Both the position numbers and the translations under genes were made by a program. Positions 59,747-64,000 of a stretch of DNA of 64,000 nt are shown here, in pieces. The notes beneath the pieces are model-generated. The model had not been told where the DNA came from and made no database searches. It saw nothing but the letters and a program-made list of their open reading frames with translations. The stretch's first letter is position 1, and each line of letters starts with the position of its first letter. The stretch lies in the NCBI GenBank assembly GCA_034670405.1, contig JAXDDX010000015.1:5176001-5240000 (forward strand). Reading direction: 5' to 3'. The stretch is from Hoplostethus atlanticus (lineage: Eukaryota; Chordata; Actinopteri; Trachichthyiformes; Trachichthyidae).

Positions 59747-59805
59747 CATTGTCTATTGTCCCGCGGGATTCTGGGTAGCGGGGCAGGCCGCGGCGCACAC
59801 AATGG
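59747..59805 (+). promoter_or_regulatory. Cluster of three SOX-type motifs
   Basis: CATTGTCTATTGTC at 59747-59760 holds two direct ATTGT cores 7 bp apart, and ACAATGG lies at 59799-59805, with a GC-rich spacer containing GATTCTGGGTAG. The arrangement suggests a regulatory element but was judged by eye only. Confidence 0.35.
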
Positions 59806-60239
59806 CTCGATTTAGAAAAAGGGAGGCCCTTACCTGGAGAGGACTAGAGCTCTTTAGTCTTACTACCTACCCCAGCTTCAAGGAGTCCCCTAAACGGAGA
59901 CGTGAAGGGACAGACAGCAGGAAGCGTGTGATGTCCTGTTTCTTTAGAAGAAGAGACGGTCATTATCTCCACCCCTGAAACGGATACGGGGGGTATTTAG
60001 TTTACTTTTGCTCATTTAACTGCTTGTAGGACTCGTTTTGCCTGACATTTATCTCCGGACTGACATTTTGCTTTGCTTCATTATTTCCGTTTCAAACGGC
60101 AGCGGTAATTTGTGGCGCAGTTTGCAACGATGCCAAATAAAAGAAGGGTATCGTTCAACTGGATTTTTAACAGTAATTGGATCGTCCTTAACAAAGCAAG
60201 CAGAGAACCGCAGGATGTTTTTCTGCTCCGCTCTGTCCT

Positions 60240-61530
60240 GAAATGTCAAATTTGACAAAGTAATAAGAAGGAAAGACGGTTCAAACATAAAACCGTCACC
60301 CCTGAAATCCAGAAATTCCGATTGCCTTACTGACGTCAAATGTCGGACGTCCCCAAATCTCTTACAGAAACAGAAATAGCACAATTTTGCCCCCATAATA
60401 CCATAAATTAGATCCAAACTTTGCACTCTGTGAGCTAAAGTGTTGTTATAAACACAGGAGTCATCTTTGACGCCGACCATACCTTTAACAGTCAGGTGAT
60501 GTGATCTGAGAGATGAAAAGTCCTGTTGCATTTATCTCTAAAATGAAACTGTTTTTGGCAATATTTCACACTTTGATTTCCCCTTGCCACGACTACTGCC
60601 ACTCTCTCTGTTCCTGCCTAAATCTAAGAGTCTCTCCCAACGCCTCCAGAAGGCAGCAGCTAGGATTTTAACTGGTCTTGACAATTCTCGCATCACTTCA
60701 CCGGGTACCTGTTGGTTTCCAGAATTGAAAGATTTTGCCTGTCACTTTAAAAAGCTTGGATAGGTTTTGGCTCCCAGTTTTATCTCTTAACCCCCTTGAG
60801 CCTGAGCGCGACTTCAGATCCCCGGGCAAAATCCTTATCTAGACCTCAAATTGGAATGAAGATGTTCCAAATAAAGAACATTTATTTTGGGATACAGATA
60901 ATGGAATGACTAGGCTATGACCACATTTGTTTGTGCATCATCAACACCTGTCCATCCCTCAGTATATAAGGATGTTTTGTGGTTATATTTGGTTTTGACT
61001 CCGATGATGGCATAAGCCGCAAACATCTGTCTTTATTTCTTTTTTTGAGCACAGAGATTTTTTGTGTTTTTTTCACTTGGACAGGAAACAAACCTCCATC
61101 AGCATCTAAATCTCAGCTCCCTCTCTTTTTTTATGCTGCGTTCAGGAGCGCTTTCTTGTTACTTTGCATTCCTCAATCTAGACATAAGACTAAAGGAGAC
61201 TATAGTCCTCCTTCGTCAGGGGCTCCCTGAGGAGCTCAGCCGGGCAAAATCACTTTTGTCTTTTAAACCTCTTCTTAAGCCCTATTTCAACAGACGTGCT
61301 TTCATGTAATGTTTCTTTCCACCACTGTTGCTTTCTTCTGCTGTCCTCTTCTTTCGCTGCGTAGCCTTGCTTCTGTCCCTTTTTCTTTGTCTTTGTTGTG
61401 CAACACTTTGTGCAAGTCTTTTAATGCCGTTTCTTTTATGACTGTCGTTTCTTTGTTTCTGTGTCTTTTGATTGAGAAGCACTTTGTAAACCTTTGTAAA
61501 AAGTGCTACACTAACAGTTATTAAGATTGC
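60240..61530 (+). mobile_element. Degenerate L2-like LINE, 3' part of ORF2 and 3' tail, split by an insertion
   Basis: Reverse-transcriptase C-terminal motifs common to fish L2-type LINEs appear in order. GVIFDADHTFNSQV lies at about 60457-60500, RLQKAAARILTGLDNSR at about 60641-60690, and a piece ending LEPERDFRSPG at about 60795-60827. After about 300 bp of unrelated sequence comes LPEELSRAKSLLSFKPLLK with NRRAFM and stop TAA at 61307. The tail includes AGAAGCACTTTGTAAAC and AAAAAGTGCTACAC, as usual for these elements. Several frameshifts and stops show it is dead. Confidence 0.75.
60828..61120 (+). mobile_element. Probable insertion inside the L2-like LINE
   Basis: This segment separates two adjacent parts of the LINE reading frame and has no LINE similarity that I recognise. 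It contains GATGATGGCATAAGCCGCAA, which resembles the gatgaaggc-taagccgaaacg motif seen near the ends of some fish retroelements. Its exact borders and class are uncertain. Confidence 0.35.
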
Positions 61531-61734
61531 CTTAATGTTGCATAGCTATGGTCAGGCAGGCATGTGAAATGGAAAGAGTAAATGGGTAGAAAAGTGTTCG
61601 TTAGACAGACAAGTTTGTTATAGTTATGGTACAGACAAGGGCGGATGGTTAGTGTCTGAAGCAAGCAGAACATAAATCAAAGCTGGGATCAAACTCCAGC
61701 TCCAAAGGAGAAGCAGTTTGTTGATGCCATGTTG

Positions 61735-61866
61735 CGCCATTCCTGTTTTTTGTTGCTGTATCCTGTTATTCGCTGCTGCAATGACCCAATTTCCTCCCAG
61801 GGAAAATTGAAATCTAATCTAATCTAATCTAATCTAATCTAATCTAATCTAATCTAATCTAGTCTA
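61735..61866 (+). mobile_element. LINE 3' end with (AATCT)n tail
   Basis: GCTGTATCCTGTTATTCGCT, GCTGCAATGACCCAATTTCC and CAGGGAAAATTGAA precede about eleven AATCT units (61811-61866). This is a typical LINE 3' tail followed by its seeded microsatellite. Confidence 0.6.
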
Positions 61867-61899
61867 ATATAATATAATATAATATAATATAATATAATA
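61811..61899. repeat. (AATCT)n changing to (AATAT)n
   Basis: About eleven AATCT units to 61866 pass, through AGTCT, into about six AATAT units. A single C-to-A change in one unit that then expanded would explain the switch. Confidence 0.9.
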
Positions 61900-61909
61900 C
61901 TATATCTAT

Positions 61910-63349
61910 GAAAGTGTTCAGAATTGTGATTGGGAAATGAAAAGGCTAACTACATGGCCCGATGATGGATTGGCAACATACTTGATGATTGACAGCAGAG
62001 CAAACAGCTGGTTGGCGTTCGCTGTAGCAGCAGCTGCTGTTTGTGTTTATTTCCACCAGTCGCATGTTTACTGTCACCTTTATTTATAGCTAACTGGCAT
62101 AGCTAACTATACCGATTGTACGTGTGTGTGTGTGTGGGTGGATGCCTGTGCACATTTCAGTATCGCTGTGTGTTTGTGTCTCACGCCCAGTCCGTCTGCT
62201 GCTACCATCACCCCCGCCCCCCCACCCGCCAGATGTGGCTGTCTCTTCGGGGGCCTTACCTTTAGCGCTGCCTTTGAACACTGATAGGATTAGGAGTGTG
62301 GTGTTGAGGCTTAGCACCGGGTCCTGGCTGCTTCAACATCTTACCCAATCATCTCTGAGTGCAGCAGAGATGGGAGGAAGAGCTGCCATGTCAACACCCC
62401 TGTCCGCACTCTTTTATGTTGTATGGCACACACACACGCACATACACACAAAAATAGGATATGCATTCAAACATGTTCCCAACACTTACTATTCTCCGAG
62501 AACAGCCTGTGATTCATCTGTTAGTGTTTAATAAAAAACAGTGTCATCGTGTTTCCCCCTTCCAGCTAGACATGTTACTGACTACGCCACTAAGAACATG
62601 AAATGCATTCACAATGACTGACCAATGCTGTTGCACTGTGATTCGTATTGAATATCATATACAGCCAATAATATGTACAGTACAGTAATATACAGTAATG
62701 TCCATGAGAATTCAGACAGCAATACACTGTTTGATGTTTTGGTCATGTAATTACTTTGGATGTGAAATACGGACTATAACTTAATGATTAAGATTACATT
62801 TGATGAAGTCGTCATTTTTCATAGATGGTCAAAAGATCCTTCTGCAACCCATCAACGTCCCCAGACTCTTTCCAGCCTTTTTGGGGCTTTTATTGCATCT
62901 CCAACAAGGTTTCAGCTCCGAACTCTGAGGCAGTATGTAGTTCATGAGTTTACCCAGAAGTGAAGATCAATGTAGCTTCATTATTAGCTTCAATTACCAA
63001 GATCCCGCAGCAGAGCTTCAAGAAAGGCAAGAGCGACTCATTTCAACACATTACTTATAATCACAGATCTCTCCTAAATTAATGAAAAGACATTTTAATG
63101 TTGAAAACCATTGATATTCAACAGCTTTGGGGTAGATATAATTGATTGTGATTGTGCCTCAGTAACATAGAAATACATGTTTTGAGTTATGGTTATGTGT
63201 TATTGGATGACATGGTTGGATATGAAACCTGATAGACAGCTGTGTGATGGTGTCAGTGTTTTCATTTGGCAGCTGGACAACTCACAACTTGGAAATTACT
63301 GGCTGATGATCCTGGAAGTCCAAGCTGCATTTATTTTGGAAACATGACG
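61910..63349. other. Gene-free stretch
   Basis: No coding signal. It includes an exact PBX-MEIS/PREP composite motif at 61986-61995 and short TG/CA tracts near 62124-62140 and 62428-62450. Confidence 0.5.
61986..61995 (+). promoter_or_regulatory. PBX-MEIS/PREP composite motif
   Basis: TGATTGACAG is an exact match to the known heterodimer site of PBX with MEIS or PREP homeoproteins. One match in tens of kilobases could be chance; no partner sites were verified. Confidence 0.35.
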
Positions 63350-63357
63350 TCCACAAC

Positions 63358-63936
63358 TAGAGATGTTCCGATACCATTTTTTCCTTCCCAATACCGATTC
63401 TGATACCTGAACTTGCGTGTCGGCCGATACCGAGTACCGATCCGATACCAGTGCGTTAAATAAAAAAATAAAAAATCTTTTAATTTTTTTTTTTAACAGC
63501 TGTATACTACTACTAACCCTGTGTGGATGTGATATGATTGCTATTATGTATGAAATAACATTTGCTGCTGCAGTTCGTCCTTTTTCTTCCCCTTTGCCTT
63601 GGTGAACTCATCATGCTCTTTCGCATGATGCGTCTTCAAATGCTTTATAAGATTGCTGGTGTTGAAATTGGTAACACTAGTGCCACCCCTCGAAACTAAA
63701 GCCTTGCATACTGTACACATCGCCGTTTTACTGGTAAAATATTGCCAAATTGCTGACATTTTGCTAGTTCTGACTAACGTTACATTCTCTTCTAGCACAG
63801 CACATGTTGTAAATGAGCTATCACCACGTGATATCGGATCGGTACATAGACTCGCGTACTCACTGATACCCAATCCAGGATTCTAGGCTGTATCGGAGGC
63901 ATTTACGATACTGGTATCGGTATCAGAACAACTCTA
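63358..63936 (-). mobile_element. Short non-autonomous hAT-like transposon
   Basis: The ends are inverted repeats: TAGAGATGTTCCGATACC at the left and GGTATCGGTATCAGAACA with ACTCTA at the right. The sub-terminal regions are rich in further GATACC/GGTATC-type repeats (CCGATACCGAGTACCGATCC). It is flanked by TCCACAAC (63350-63357) and TACACGAC (63937-63944), a 6/8-matching 8-bp target-site duplication as made by hAT transposases. At 579 bp it is too short for an autonomous element. Confidence 0.8.
63544..63873 (-). pseudogene. Truncated hAT transposase: BED zinc-finger remnant
   Basis: The minus-strand open frame holds SAIWQYFTSKTAMCTVCKA, then SNLIKHLKTHHAKEH: a BED finger with the WxxF aromatic start, CxxC pair and paired histidines. 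The frame ends soon after (KKKDELQQQMLFHT, stop). The DDE catalytic region and dimerisation domain are absent. In intact elements the finger directs the transposase to DNA. Confidence 0.75.
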
Positions 63937-64000
63937 TACACGACTAAAACCGAGGCTGGTTTGTGCAACAGAAGCCTCTAGATTGCAGCAGCTACGGCTA

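Larger units (their letters stand above)
53520..60235. other. Gene-free stretch, GC-rich in parts
   Basis: The longest open frame (264 codons at 57720-58514) crosses CT and TG microsatellites and shows no domain. GC-rich segments at 56740-56900 (CCCGTT repeats, then a C-run), 57720-57900 and 59100-59330 could be regulatory. Block 59740-59810 carries three SOX-type motifs. Confidence 0.5.

Noticed and set aside
60049..60531. 160-codon minus-strand frame.
   Set aside because: It lies partly antisense to the degenerate LINE reverse-transcriptase region, whose sense strand explains the sequence.

Overview
The window is nuclear DNA of a ray-finned fish, probably a percomorph teleost. The case rests on the compact introns (about 100-1060 bp) and GC-rich first exon of the one clear gene, the dense CA/TG and CT/GA microsatellites every few kilobases, and several decayed fish-type transposons (two Tc1-like, one hAT-like, an L2-like LINE and several LINE tails). 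There are no operons, phage, CRISPR arrays or bacterial features.

The only multi-exon gene I can name is msantd2 (Myb/SANT-like DNA-binding domain-containing protein 2), on the plus strand at 33557-36621. It has four coding exons with consensus splice sites, a YY1-type motif over the start codon and a probable poly(A) signal at 37762. The last exon carries an apparent one-base frame break near 36062-36090, just before the conserved C-terminal third.

Left flank, 1-33480: a gene desert or very long intron. It holds many microsatellites, a roughly 740-bp TAG/TAA-type array at 11206-11945, several blocks that look like conserved non-coding elements, and a short strongly coding exon on the minus strand at 8411-8594. 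That exon has a clean GTAAGC donor but no partner exon that I can see. It suggests a large minus-strand gene whose introns fill much of this flank.

Right flank, 37800-64000: no convincing gene. It contains a Tc1-like element with a dead transposase (44087-45307), a second Tc1-like deletion remnant (about 53232-53475), an L2-like LINE 3' end split by foreign sequence (60240-61530), LINE tails, a short hAT-like element with flanking 8-bp target-site repeats and a BED zinc-finger remnant (63358-63936), and GC-rich or TAAT-rich blocks that may be regulatory.

The layout is one small nuclear regulator gene set in regulatory-looking and repeat-rich DNA. No new multi-gene system was found. The best leads are the orphan exon, the msantd2 frame break, the duplicated 29-bp motif and the 22-bp-stem hairpin.
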